Program-made: the position numbers and the translations under genes | Notes under the pieces: generated by a model | The model's input: only the letters and a program-made list of their open reading frames with translations | What the model was told of the DNA's origin: nothing | Database searches by the model: none | Shown here: piece by piece, positions 57,279 to 64,000 of the stretch | Position numbering within the stretch: position 1 is the first letter of the stretch | How the letters are laid out: each line of letters opens with the position of its first letter | DNA from: Anaerolineae bacterium | GTDB lineage: Bacteria; Chloroflexota; Anaerolineae; Aggregatilineales; Aggregatilineaceae | NCBI GenBank assembly: GCA_023382715.1 | Contig: JAHDWP010000002.1 | Span: 101,823-165,822, forward strand | Length of the DNA stretch: 64,000 bases | Direction of reading: 5' to 3'

Positions 57279-58622
57279 ATGGTCAAGAGATTCGCGCTGA
57301 GTGTGCTCGTCTGCGGGATTGCCCTGGGGATGGCCTCGCTCAGCGCCCGCGCTCAGGACGATTTCGGCCCGACGATCCTGCTCTTCACCTGTGACCGGGC
57401 GGAAGTTACGCTGGACGAGCTGGAGTCCGGCGAGCAGACGGCGACGCTGGCCTGGCACATCGCTCATGTGGGCCAGGGGCTGCGCGTCGCCCTGCACACG
57501 TACCAGGGGCGGGGCTGGGTGCCCATCGAGACGCCCGATCCTCTGCCGCCCGTCGGGGAGTGGAGCGTGCCGCTGACCGCGCCGGCCAACTTCGGGCCGC
57601 TCACCTTCCGCGTCAGCATCGTGGATCGCGCGGGCGTCATCCTCGATGAGCGCACGCTGGTCATCCCCTTCGATACAGAGTGGCTGGAGGCGCTCGAACC
57701 GGTCATCGAGTCGTTCACCACGCCCGCGCAGAGTCTGGCCGCGTCGGTGCTGGCCTCTGGCGGGGCGCGCGTCGAGGTGACCTGGGCCGTGCGCGACCGC
57801 CCCCCGCTGGCGGCTCTCACCTTCAGCCAGATGCTTACGGATAACCAGTTGCAGAATATCGAGCTGCCACGGGAACACCTGTGGATCCCTTCGAGCGGGA
57901 CGGGCCTGGTCGCGCCTGTGCTCCCCTCCGGCGGGAACGAGGTGCGGCTGCGCCTGGCGCTCATCCACGTGATCAGCGGCGAAGTGCTGGACGAGGCGCT
58001 GATCACCCTGCCGGTCATCGGCATGGCGCTACCGCCCACGCCGGCCCCCAGCGCCGAAGTCCCAGGCACGCCGCCCGATGCGCCCGCTGGCCCCCGCGAC
58101 CTGGTCATTCAGACCGATTGCGCGGGGGGGCCGCCCGGCCAGCCACCGCGCGGCTGGCTGGATGGGCCGGGCATCCCCTCGCCGGATGGGCTGCGCCTCG
58201 TCTACAGCGCCAACCCGGTTGGCGCGGCCCAACTGATCATCGCCAACGCCAACGGCTCCGGCCAGGTCGCCGTCCCCGCACCGGTCAGCGATCTGCCGCT
58301 GGGCATCCGCCCGCGCTGGTCGCCGGACAGCCAGCGCCTTGCCTTTGCCATTCTCACGCTGTCGCCGCCGGGCGGCACGATCTATGTCGTCCAGGCGGAC
58401 GGCACCGATCTGCGCCGTATCGCCAGCTACGCCGGCCCCTTCGACGACCTGGCCTGGTCCGATGACGGGCAGCAGCTTTTCTACACGAGCGGTGAGGTGA
58501 ACGGCTCCGGCGATGATCAGCGGATCGAGGGCTACCAGGTTTACGCGATCGCGGCGGACGGGCTGGGCAGCCCGGCGGTTTACGCAGACGGGTGCGCGAT
58601 CTACCAGCGCGCCGCGCCGTAG
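57279..58622 (+). CDS. exported protein with C-terminal TolB-like (PD40) repeats
   Basis: 447 residues from ATG 57279 (GAGGGAG upstream). The signal peptide is MVKRFALSVLVCGIALGMAS with a cut after SARAQ. Residues 30-265 form beta-rich domains of unknown type (FTCDRAEVTLDELESGEQTATLAW...). After a Pro linker, TolB/PD40 propeller units appear: IPSPDGLRLVYSANPVG, RPRWSPDSQRLAFAI and DLAWSDDGQQLFYTSGEV. Only about three blades are present, fewer than in TolB, so the propeller may be incomplete or assembled by pairing. The function is unknown. Confidence 0.78.
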   Translation: MVKRFALSVLVCGIALGMASLSARAQDDFGPTILLFTCDRAEVTLDELESGEQTATLAWHIAHVGQGLRVALHTYQGRGWVPIETPDPLPPVGEWSVPLTAPANFGPLTFRVSIVDRAGVILDERTLVIPFDTEWLEALEPVIESFTTPAQSLAASVLASGGARVEVTWAVRDRPPLAALTFSQMLTDNQLQNIELPREHLWIPSSGTGLVAPVLPSGGNEVRLRLALIHVISGEVLDEALITLPVIGMALPPTPAPSAEVPGTPPDAPAGPRDLVIQTDCAGGPPGQPPRGWLDGPGIPSPDGLRLVYSANPVGAAQLIIANANGSGQVAVPAPVSDLPLGIRPRWSPDSQRLAFAILTLSPPGGTIYVVQADGTDLRRIASYAGPFDDLAWSDDGQQLFYTSGEVNGSGDDQRIEGYQVYAIAADGLGSPAVYADGCAIYQRAAP

Positions 58623-58636
58623 GGTGGGGCCGCCAG

Positions 58637-58666
58637 ACAAAAACAGGCCGCCTTCGCGACCCGTTT
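58637..58666 (-). terminator. intrinsic terminator of rpmJ
   Basis: On the minus strand AAACGGGTCGC / GCGGCCTGTTT form 11 pairs (two of them G-T) with a GAAG loop, directly followed by more T residues. It lies 36 bases after the rpmJ stop and converges on the TolB-like gene. Confidence 0.8.
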
Positions 58667-58701
58667 CTGCTGGTAGGATGTGCCAGGCGGTGCTGACCGC
58701 G

Positions 58702-58818
58702 CTAGCCCTGGCGCTGCTTGTGCTTCGGGGTGGCCGAGCACATCACGTACAGACGGCCATTACGACGCACAAAGTAGCACTTGTCGCACATCTTGCGCAC
58801 AGAAGAACGTACCTTCAT
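58702..58818 (-). CDS. rpmJ: 50S ribosomal protein L36
   Basis: 38 residues, too short for usual ORF lists. The translation begins [20 protein letters not shown] and ends [12 protein letters not shown], unmistakably L36. The zinc site is C11-x2-C14 ... C27 ... H32. ATG 58816-58818 is preceded by GGAGG with a 7-base spacer, and a terminator follows the stop. L36 binds near the base of the L7/L12 stalk in the 50S subunit. In most bacteria rpmJ lies in the infA-rpmJ-rpsM cluster; here it stands alone with its own terminator. Confidence 0.97.
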   Translation of the reverse strand: MKVRSSVRKMCDKCYFVRRNGRLYVMCSATPKHKQRQG

Positions 58819-59136
58819 GACAACACCTCCCCTTGCCGGGCTTGCAGCCACTACCCCTCAACAACGGCGCGCACTGGTTGGGGATAGGCGAATTGGGCGT
58901 ATGCGCAAACGCTCCCGCGCGGCCCTCTTGGGACAGCGCGCCACCATTATAGCCTGTTTTGCGCCAAAATCCAGACCGATTCGGCGGGGGGCGCGTGCAG
59001 AACCCGCTAGACAGAGGCGCGCCCTGGCTGACCTCACCCCGCCCGGCGGGGTGAAGCCAGGCTCGATGCACTCATCTCGTCGGGTGTGTGCTAGAATCTC
59101 ACTGACTCTCTTGATCCGCTACAGCAAGGAAACCTG
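58819..59136. other. divergent region between rpmJ and the aldolase gene
   Basis: No gene. On the minus strand TATAAT (58951-58946) is a perfect -10 for rpmJ, with only a poor -35; the leader would be about 120 bases. 58985-59060 contains family D remnants (CTGACCTCACCCCGCCCGGC). TGC-TAGAAT at 59089-59097 is an extended -10 candidate for the aldolase gene. Confidence 0.55.
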
Positions 59137-60141
59137 ATGACCACACTTGGCAAGTACCGCCATCTAGCCCAGGCCAGCACGCCCGCTGGCCACTTCGTCA
59201 TGCTGGCCATTGACCACCGCGACGTGCTGCGCGATGCCCTGAACAGGACCGCGCCGTCGCCCATCAGCGACGCGCAGTTCGCCGCGTTCAAGCGCGACGT
59301 TATGCAGCATTTGCTGCCGGCGTGCAGCGCAGTGCTGGCCGATCCCGGCTACGGTTTTGGGCCGGGCATCGCCGACGGGACGATTGGCGGGGCGATTGGC
59401 GTGCTGGCCCCGCTCGAGGATGCCAGCTACACCACCGACCCGCACCGTTACCGTCCCGCTTTCATGCCCGGCTGGTCGGTGGCGCGCATCAAGCGGTTCG
59501 GCGGGGCCGGCGTCAAGCTGCTGGTGTACTACCATCCAGAGGCTTCCACCGCCGCCGCCGTGCGCGATACCGTCTCCCGCGCCGTCGAGGAGTGCGCCCG
59601 CTATGACCTGCCGCTGTACCTGGAGCCGCTCAGCTTCTCGCCCGACCCGGACAGGCCGCTGCCCAGCGCCGAGCGCCGTCAGCTAGGCGTGGAAGCGGCC
59701 CGCACCTTCTGCGCGCTGGGTATTGACGTGCTCAAGGCCGAGTTCCCGGTCAATGTGCGCCAGGAGCCGGACGAGGACATCTGGCGGGCAGCGCTGGCCG
59801 AGCTGGACGCCGCCTGCACTGTCCCCTGGACGCTGCTCAGCGCGGGCGTGGACTACCCCACCTTCCTGCGCCAGACGGAGCTGGCCTGCCAGGCAGGGGC
59901 CAGCGGAGTCATCGTCGGGCGGTCGGTGTGGGCGGAGGCGGCGTCGCTGGACGGTGAAGCGCGCGCGCGCTTCCTGGCGACGACGGGCCAGGAGCGTCTG
60001 CGGGCGCTGGCCGCAGCCTGCGCGCAGCACGGGGCCGACTGGCGCAGGCGCGTCGCCCCGCCAGAGACTACCGCGCCGGACTGGTACTTCGGCTACGGGG
60101 AATTTGGGGACCAGTACAAGCTGGCGGAAGCACGCCGGTAG
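59137..60141 (+). CDS. tagatose 1,6-bisphosphate aldolase (LacD)-like protein
   Basis: 334 residues from ATG 59137, with AAGGAA eight bases upstream. The class I aldolase pattern of LacD is seen: VMLAIDHRDVLRDAL, DPGYGFGPGIADG, LLVYYHPEAS, DLPLYLEPLSFSPD and DVLKAEFPVNV, whose lysine would form the Schiff base, then LLSAGVDYPTFLRQTELACQAGASGVIVGRSVWAEA. It cleaves a ketose (bis)phosphate into two trioses; related YihT-like enzymes act on sulfo-sugars. A sugar ABC importer and LacI regulator follow, so it probably serves that catabolic route. Confidence 0.83.
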   Translation: MTTLGKYRHLAQASTPAGHFVMLAIDHRDVLRDALNRTAPSPISDAQFAAFKRDVMQHLLPACSAVLADPGYGFGPGIADGTIGGAIGVLAPLEDASYTTDPHRYRPAFMPGWSVARIKRFGGAGVKLLVYYHPEASTAAAVRDTVSRAVEECARYDLPLYLEPLSFSPDPDRPLPSAERRQLGVEAARTFCALGIDVLKAEFPVNVRQEPDEDIWRAALAELDAACTVPWTLLSAGVDYPTFLRQTELACQAGASGVIVGRSVWAEAASLDGEARARFLATTGQERLRALAAACAQHGADWRRRVAPPETTAPDWYFGYGEFGDQYKLAEARR

Positions 60142-60152
60142 TTGCTCGCTGT

Positions 60153-60250
60153 CCCCCCTTCACCTCAAACCCCTGACCCGCAAGGAGGGAGGGGCTTGGC
60201 GGACAGGCACAGCCAAAGAGGTGGGCAATGCATAGCCCGCCAGCGGGGAG
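60153..60250. repeat. degraded family A repeat
   Basis: TCCCCCCTTCACCTCAAACC followed by GACCCGCAAGGAGGGAGGGG, then GCCCGCCAGCGGGGAGGGGC. It sits between the aldolase and LacI stops, in a convergent gap. Confidence 0.65.
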
Positions 60251-60259
60251 GGGCGGGTT

Positions 60260-61261
60260 CTAGCGCGAGGGCGGGGCCGTCGAGCGGCGTACAACCAGCG
60301 ACGTGGGCAGCAGCACCGATTGCGGCGGTGACTCCTGCTCATCCAACTGGGCGAGCAGGATGGTCGCCGCCGTCTCGCCGATGGCGTAGATCGGCTGGGC
60401 GATGGTCGTCAGTGGCGGGATGATGAACGACGCCAGCGGGATGTCGTCGAAGCCCATCACCGACACGCTGGCGGGGACGCGCAGACCCAGCTCGTCGGCG
60501 GCGTGCAGCGCGCCGACGGCGATTGAATCGGTCAGGGCGAAGAGGGCAGTGGGCCGGTTGGCGCTGTTCAGCAGGCTCAGCGCCGCCGTGTGCCCGGTCT
60601 CGAAGTCGGGCAGCCCGCCCATGATGCACACTTCTCCCTGCACGCCCGCTTCGTTGAGGGCTTGCTGCGCCCCGCGCACGCGGTCGCGGGGGATCATCTC
60701 CAGGCTGCCGCTGATCACGGCGATGCGCCGGTGGCCCAGGTCCAGCAGATGGCGCACGCCGTCGCGGGCGCCCTGCTCGTTGGTGACGCGCACTTCGCTG
60801 ACGGGCAGGCCGGGCAGGGAGCGTTCCAGCAGCACGACCGGGATGCCGCGCTCGATCAGCCGCTCGACGTGCGGGCGGCGGTCCTCGGCGGCTACGAAAT
60901 ACACGACGGCGTCCACCTGCTGGCCGAGCAGCATGGTCACGTAGTCGTCTTCTTTGGCGCTGTTCTCCTCGGTATTGCAGAACAGCGTGCGGAAGCCGTG
61001 CGCGAACAGCGTCTTCTCGATGGCGAAGACGAGCGTGCTGAAGTACGGCTCGTTGATGCGCGGGAGCAGGACACCGACCGAGCGCGTCGCCTGGCGGCGC
61101 AGTCCCTGGGCGATGGCGTTGGGGTGATAGGCGAGCTTGCGCATTGCCGCGTGGACGCGCTGGCGGGCCTCCTCGCTGGCGTAGCCCGTCCCGTTGATCA
61201 CGCGCGAGACGGTGGCGATGGAGACACCCGCCTCAGCCGCTACATCCCGGATGGTAGTCAT
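60260..61261 (-). CDS. LacI-family transcriptional regulator
   Basis: 333 residues. The N-terminal HTH is TIRDVAAEAGVSIATVSRVINGTGYASEEAR, followed by the hinge LAYHPNAIAQGLRRQATRSVGVLLP that enters the DNA minor groove. The ligand domain is of the RbsB/PurR type (AQGARDGVRHLLDLGHRRIAVISG, ADELGLRVPASVSVMGFDDIPLASF). It lies downstream of the ribose-type ABC genes on the same strand and probably controls that operon and the aldolase. The LacI-type site at 18941-18953 upstream of iolC is another possible target. Confidence 0.92.
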   Translation of the reverse strand: MTTIRDVAAEAGVSIATVSRVINGTGYASEEARQRVHAAMRKLAYHPNAIAQGLRRQATRSVGVLLPRINEPYFSTLVFAIEKTLFAHGFRTLFCNTEENSAKEDDYVTMLLGQQVDAVVYFVAAEDRRPHVERLIERGIPVVLLERSLPGLPVSEVRVTNEQGARDGVRHLLDLGHRRIAVISGSLEMIPRDRVRGAQQALNEAGVQGEVCIMGGLPDFETGHTAALSLLNSANRPTALFALTDSIAVGALHAADELGLRVPASVSVMGFDDIPLASFIIPPLTTIAQPIYAIGETAATILLAQLDEQESPPQSVLLPTSLVVRRSTAPPSR

Positions 61262-61299
61262 GCTGTCCCTGTCGGCGCGTGCCTGTGCGCGCTGTGCCG

Positions 61300-62292
61300 T
61301 CAGCCGCGCCGCTCCAGGCGCTTGGTGTACCTGTCCACCGTCACCGCGGCCACCAGCACAATCCCCTTGATCATCTCCTGCTGGTAGGACTCGACGCGCA
61401 GCATGTTCATGCCGTTGCCCAGCTCGCCGATCAGCAGCGCGCCGATCACCACGCCGGGGATGTTGCCCACGCCGCCGAACAGGCTGACCCCGCCCAGCAC
61501 CGAGGAGGCGATGGCTTCCAGCTCCAGCCCCACGCCGATGCGCGGCTGCGCCGAATAGAGCCGGGCGGTGAGCAACATGCCGGCCAGCGCCGCCAGCAGC
61601 CCGCTGATGCCGTAGGTGAGCAGCTTGATGCGGTTGACGGGCACGCCAGCCAGGCGCGCCGTCTCTTCGTTGCCGCCGATGGCGTAGATGTGCAGCCCGA
61701 AGCGCGTCTGGGTGAGCAGCAGCACGGCCAGGCCAACGATGGCCAGCGCCACCAGCACCGGCGCGGGCACATCGCCCAGCACGGGCAGCGTGATCGAGCC
61801 GCGCCCCCAGAACGTGTAGGCGTCCACGCTGGCGATGGAGATGGGCTTTTTGCTGGTGTAGAGCAGCATCAGCCCGCGCGCCACGCCCATCATGGAGAGA
61901 GTCGCCACGAAGGGCGGCAGCTTGCCGAACACGACCAGCGCGCCATTGACCAGGCCCAGCCCGAAGCCCGCAGCCAGGGCCAGCAGCACGCTCAGCTCGA
62001 GCGGCACGCCGCTGCGCACGACCAGCCCCGCCGACAGCGCCCCACCCAGCGCCGCGATTGAGCCGACCGACAGGTCAATGCCGCCAGCGAGCATGACCAG
62101 CGCCATGCCGACCGTCACGACGACGATGTGCGCGTTCTGCTGCGCCACGTTGGTCAGGTTCTGCTTGGTGAGGAAGCGCCCGGTCTCTGACTCGAAATAG
62201 AGGGCCAGCCCCACCAGCACCAGCAGCACGATGCTGCGCCGCAGCACGTTGGCCAGCGTTTGTTGCCAGGAAACAGATAGTAAGGCGCTCAT
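61300..62292 (-). CDS. sugar ABC transporter permease, RbsC type
   Basis: 330 residues, about ten hydrophobic helices. RbsC/XylH-type features: AQQNAHIVVVTVGMALVMLAGGIDLSVGS (the conserved GGIDLSVG loop), VNGALVVFGKLPPFVATLSMMG, and YAIGGNEETARLAGVPVNRIKL (the cytoplasmic loop that meets the ATPase). It forms the channel of a pentose- or hexose-type importer. Nineteen bases separate the upstream ATPase stop from its start at 62290-62292, so the two are cotranscribed. Confidence 0.9.
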   Translation of the reverse strand: MSALLSVSWQQTLANVLRRSIVLLVLVGLALYFESETGRFLTKQNLTNVAQQNAHIVVVTVGMALVMLAGGIDLSVGSIAALGGALSAGLVVRSGVPLELSVLLALAAGFGLGLVNGALVVFGKLPPFVATLSMMGVARGLMLLYTSKKPISIASVDAYTFWGRGSITLPVLGDVPAPVLVALAIVGLAVLLLTQTRFGLHIYAIGGNEETARLAGVPVNRIKLLTYGISGLLAALAGMLLTARLYSAQPRIGVGLELEAIASSVLGGVSLFGGVGNIPGVVIGALLIGELGNGMNMLRVESYQQEMIKGIVLVAAVTVDRYTKRLERRG

Positions 62293-62310
62293 CAGTCGCT
62301 TGGTTTCTCT

Positions 62311-63816
62311 CTAGACCGGGTTTATGCCGGTCGCCGCGTTCATCAGCGCATCTTCGGTGGCGGTGCGCGCGTCGAAGATGCCCGCCAGCCGCCCCTCGTG
62401 CATGACCAGGATGCGATCGCTGATGCCCATCACTTCCGGCAGCTCTGAGGAGATCATCAGGATGCCCACGCCGCGCTCGGCAAGCTGGTTCATCAGCCGG
62501 TAGATCTCCGCCTTGGCCCCCACGTCAATGCCGCGCGTCGGCTCGTCGAGGATGAGCACCTTCGGGTCGAGCGTCAGCCACTTGGCGATGACCACTTTCT
62601 GCTGGTTGCCGCCGCTCAGGTTGCGCACACGCTGGGCTGTTGAGGGCGTGCGAATGTCCAGCCGCGTCACGAAATCGCTCGTGATCTGCTCGACCCGCGC
62701 CCAGCGAATGAACAGCCCGTGCGTCAGGCGGCGCAGCGCGGCCATGACCACGTTGGCTGCCACCGACATGCGCAGGAACAGCCCCTGGCGCTTGCGATCT
62801 TCGGGCACGAAGCCGATGCCGCTGCGGATCGCCTCCTGCGGGCGACGGATGCGCAGGGGTTGGCCATCCAGCAGGATCGTGCCGGCGGTGGCCGGTCGCG
62901 CGCCGAAGATCGCCTCGGCCAGCTCGGTGCGACCCGCGCCGACCAGCCCGGCCACGCCCAGAATCTCGCCCTTGCGCAGCGCGAAGCTGACATCGCGCAC
63001 GCGCTCGCCCCGGCCCAGCCCGCGCACTTCGAGGACTACCTCGTCGGCTGGCGGGGTGCTGCGTCGCTCGAAAATCTGGCCCATCTCGCGCCCGACCATC
63101 ATGCGGATGATGTCGTCGGTGCTCAGCTCGCTCACCGGGCGCGTGTCAACAAGCTGCCCGTCGCGCAGCACCGTCACCCGGTCGGCGATGTGCAGCACTT
63201 CCTCCAGCCGGTGCGAGATGAAGATGACGGCAACGCCCTGGGCGCGCAGCGCGCGCATCTGGCCGAACAGGGTCTCCACTTCGCGGTCGGTCAATGACGA
63301 GGTCGGCTCGTCCATGACGATCAGGCGCGCATCCATCGAAAGCGCCTTGGCCACCTCGATCATCTGCTGCTGGGCGATGGGGAAGAAGCGCACCGGCGTG
63401 CGCACGCTCACCTCCAGCCCCAGCCGGTCGAGATCGGCCTGCGCCTGGCGGTACAGGCTGCGCCAGTTCACCGTGCCGGGCAGCCTGCCCGCCGGCTCGC
63501 GCCCCAGATAGATATTTTTGCCGGCGTCGAGGTAGGGGATGAGCGCCAGCTCCTGGTGAATCATGCTGATGCCCAGGCGTTGGGCATCGTGCGGCGAGTG
63601 GATGGTCGCCGCCTGGCCCTGCCAGAGGATCTCGCCGGCGTCCGCCCCATACACCCCGTTGAGCACCTTCATCAGCGTGCTCTTGCCGGCGCCATTCTCG
63701 CCCACCAGCGCCAGAATCTCGCCGGGATACACCGTCAGGTCCACGCTCTGAAGCGCCTGGACGCCGGGGAACGCCTTGCTGATGCCCCGCATCTGTAAAA
63801 GCGGTGTGTTGTCCAT
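62311..63816 (-). CDS. sugar ABC transporter ATP-binding protein, RbsA/MglA type
   Basis: 501 residues from ATG 63814-63816; an open frame 20 codons further upstream crosses a hairpin and is less likely. It contains two ABC domains, as RbsA does. Domain 1: Walker A VGENGAGKSTLMKVL, Walker B DARLIVMDEPTSSLTD and FISHRLEEV. Domain 2: degenerate Walker A GLVGAGRTELAEAIFG, signature NLSGGNQQKVVIAKWL and KVLILDEPTRGIDVG. It powers the RbsC-like permease. The ligand is not clear; ribose, xylose, galactose and inositol systems all look alike here. Confidence 0.92.
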   Translation of the reverse strand: MDNTPLLQMRGISKAFPGVQALQSVDLTVYPGEILALVGENGAGKSTLMKVLNGVYGADAGEILWQGQAATIHSPHDAQRLGISMIHQELALIPYLDAGKNIYLGREPAGRLPGTVNWRSLYRQAQADLDRLGLEVSVRTPVRFFPIAQQQMIEVAKALSMDARLIVMDEPTSSLTDREVETLFGQMRALRAQGVAVIFISHRLEEVLHIADRVTVLRDGQLVDTRPVSELSTDDIIRMMVGREMGQIFERRSTPPADEVVLEVRGLGRGERVRDVSFALRKGEILGVAGLVGAGRTELAEAIFGARPATAGTILLDGQPLRIRRPQEAIRSGIGFVPEDRKRQGLFLRMSVAANVVMAALRRLTHGLFIRWARVEQITSDFVTRLDIRTPSTAQRVRNLSGGNQQKVVIAKWLTLDPKVLILDEPTRGIDVGAKAEIYRLMNQLAERGVGILMISSELPEVMGISDRILVMHEGRLAGIFDARTATEDALMNAATGINPV

Positions 63817-63836
63817 GCTGCTCGCTAACGTGAAAA

Positions 63837-63866
63837 GGCTGTGCAGGAGCGCGCCCCTGCACAGCC
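63837..63866 (-). terminator. intercistronic hairpin after the binding-protein gene
   Basis: GGCTGTGCAGG / CCTGCACAGCC perfect 11-base stem with an 8-base loop; on the minus strand it is followed by TTTTCACG. It lies in the gap between the binding-protein stop and the ATPase start, typical of partial termination that favours the binding protein. Confidence 0.75.
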
Positions 63867-63881
63867 GCACACTCATGCCGC

Positions 63882-64000
63882 TTACTGGGTGACGAGCGCC
63901 AGGTCAACCGGGATGTAGGTTGCCACTTCCTGGCCGCCCAGGTAAGCCGCCGCCGTCTCGACGCCGAGCGCGCCCATCAGGGCGGGCTGCTGGGCGACGG
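63882..64000 (-). CDS. sugar ABC transporter substrate-binding protein, C-terminus only
   Basis: Only the last 38-39 codons are in the window, ending at TAA 63882-63884. The visible tail (QQPALMGALGVETAAAYLGG, then EVATYIPVDLALVTQ) is the C-terminus of RbsB/periplasmic-binding-protein type I proteins. It is the first known gene of the operon with the ATPase and permease that follow leftward. The ligand-binding pocket lies outside the window. Confidence 0.82.
   Translation of the reverse strand, partial: VAQQPALMGALGVETAAAYLGGQEVATYIPVDLALVTQ

Overview
The window is one continuous piece of a high-GC bacterial chromosome. Most of it is clearly above 60 % GC by eye, with one conspicuous AT-richer block at about 53.1-55.7 kb. 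The gene content points to Chloroflexota, most likely class Anaerolineae: a stand-alone NurA nuclease, Ser/Thr kinase with TPRs plus FHA proteins, lipoproteins with Ser/Thr/Pro-rich linkers, a complete iol operon, and several families of short intergenic palindromic repeats, including long hairpins built from CCGCAGAG-type words. This placement is an inference from gene content; no rRNA, tRNA or CRISPR array was found.

Layout. 0-8.8 kb: a partial and three tandem GT39-type membrane glycosyltransferases with a sulfotransferase (envelope glycan or glycolipid assembly). 8.8-12.6 kb: a tungstate uptake locus (regulator, divergent promoter/operator, tupABC, with tupB apparently starting on ATT). 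12.7-18.6 kb: the myo-inositol catabolic operon iolCBDEG, read leftward from a promoter with a LacI-type operator and a terminator-like hairpin in its leader. 19.1-22.7 kb: a UgpB/A/E-like carbohydrate ABC importer without an ATPase gene. 23.3-29.8 kb: an SDR dehydrogenase, a divergent glutamine-synthetase-like / class I amidotransferase pair, and a DeoR regulator followed by a phosphatase-superfamily enzyme and an MFS transporter. 30-37 kb: aroE, a small zinc protein, a tandem-FHA protein next to a membrane M50 metalloprotease, glutaminyl cyclase, an inositol-monophosphatase-like enzyme and nurA. 37.5-48.5 kb: an ECF sigma/anti-sigma pair, exonuclease III, lipoproteins, a PsbP-like/DsbA-like fusion, a HAD phosphatase with a shikimate-kinase-like gene, a nitrilase-superfamily amidase, a Nudix hydrolase and a D-lyxose-isomerase-like cupin. 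48.7-53.1 kb: a 1,339-residue Ser/Thr kinase carrying exactly 21 in-register TPRs, followed by an FHA protein. 53.1-55.7 kb: an AT-rich two-gene island with its own palindrome-controlled promoter, encoding an unrecognised protein and a predicted PD-(D/E)XK nuclease; this is the best candidate for an undescribed system. 55.8-64 kb: an SDR epimerase, a TolB-like exported protein, the small rpmJ gene (L36, on the minus strand), a LacD-like aldolase, a LacI regulator and a ribose-type ABC importer cut by the window end.

How it works together. The window is dominated by nutrient uptake with local control: each of the three ABC operons has a strong hairpin directly after its binding-protein gene, which would set a high ratio of binding protein to membrane components. 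A second theme is phospho-signalling: kinase-TPR plus FHA, and tandem FHA next to a protease with repeated W-x6-T motifs. A third is repeat invasion. At least five short repeat families are scattered between genes; one copy sits in frame inside a glycosyltransferase gene and another supplies the C-terminus and stop codon of the MFS transporter.
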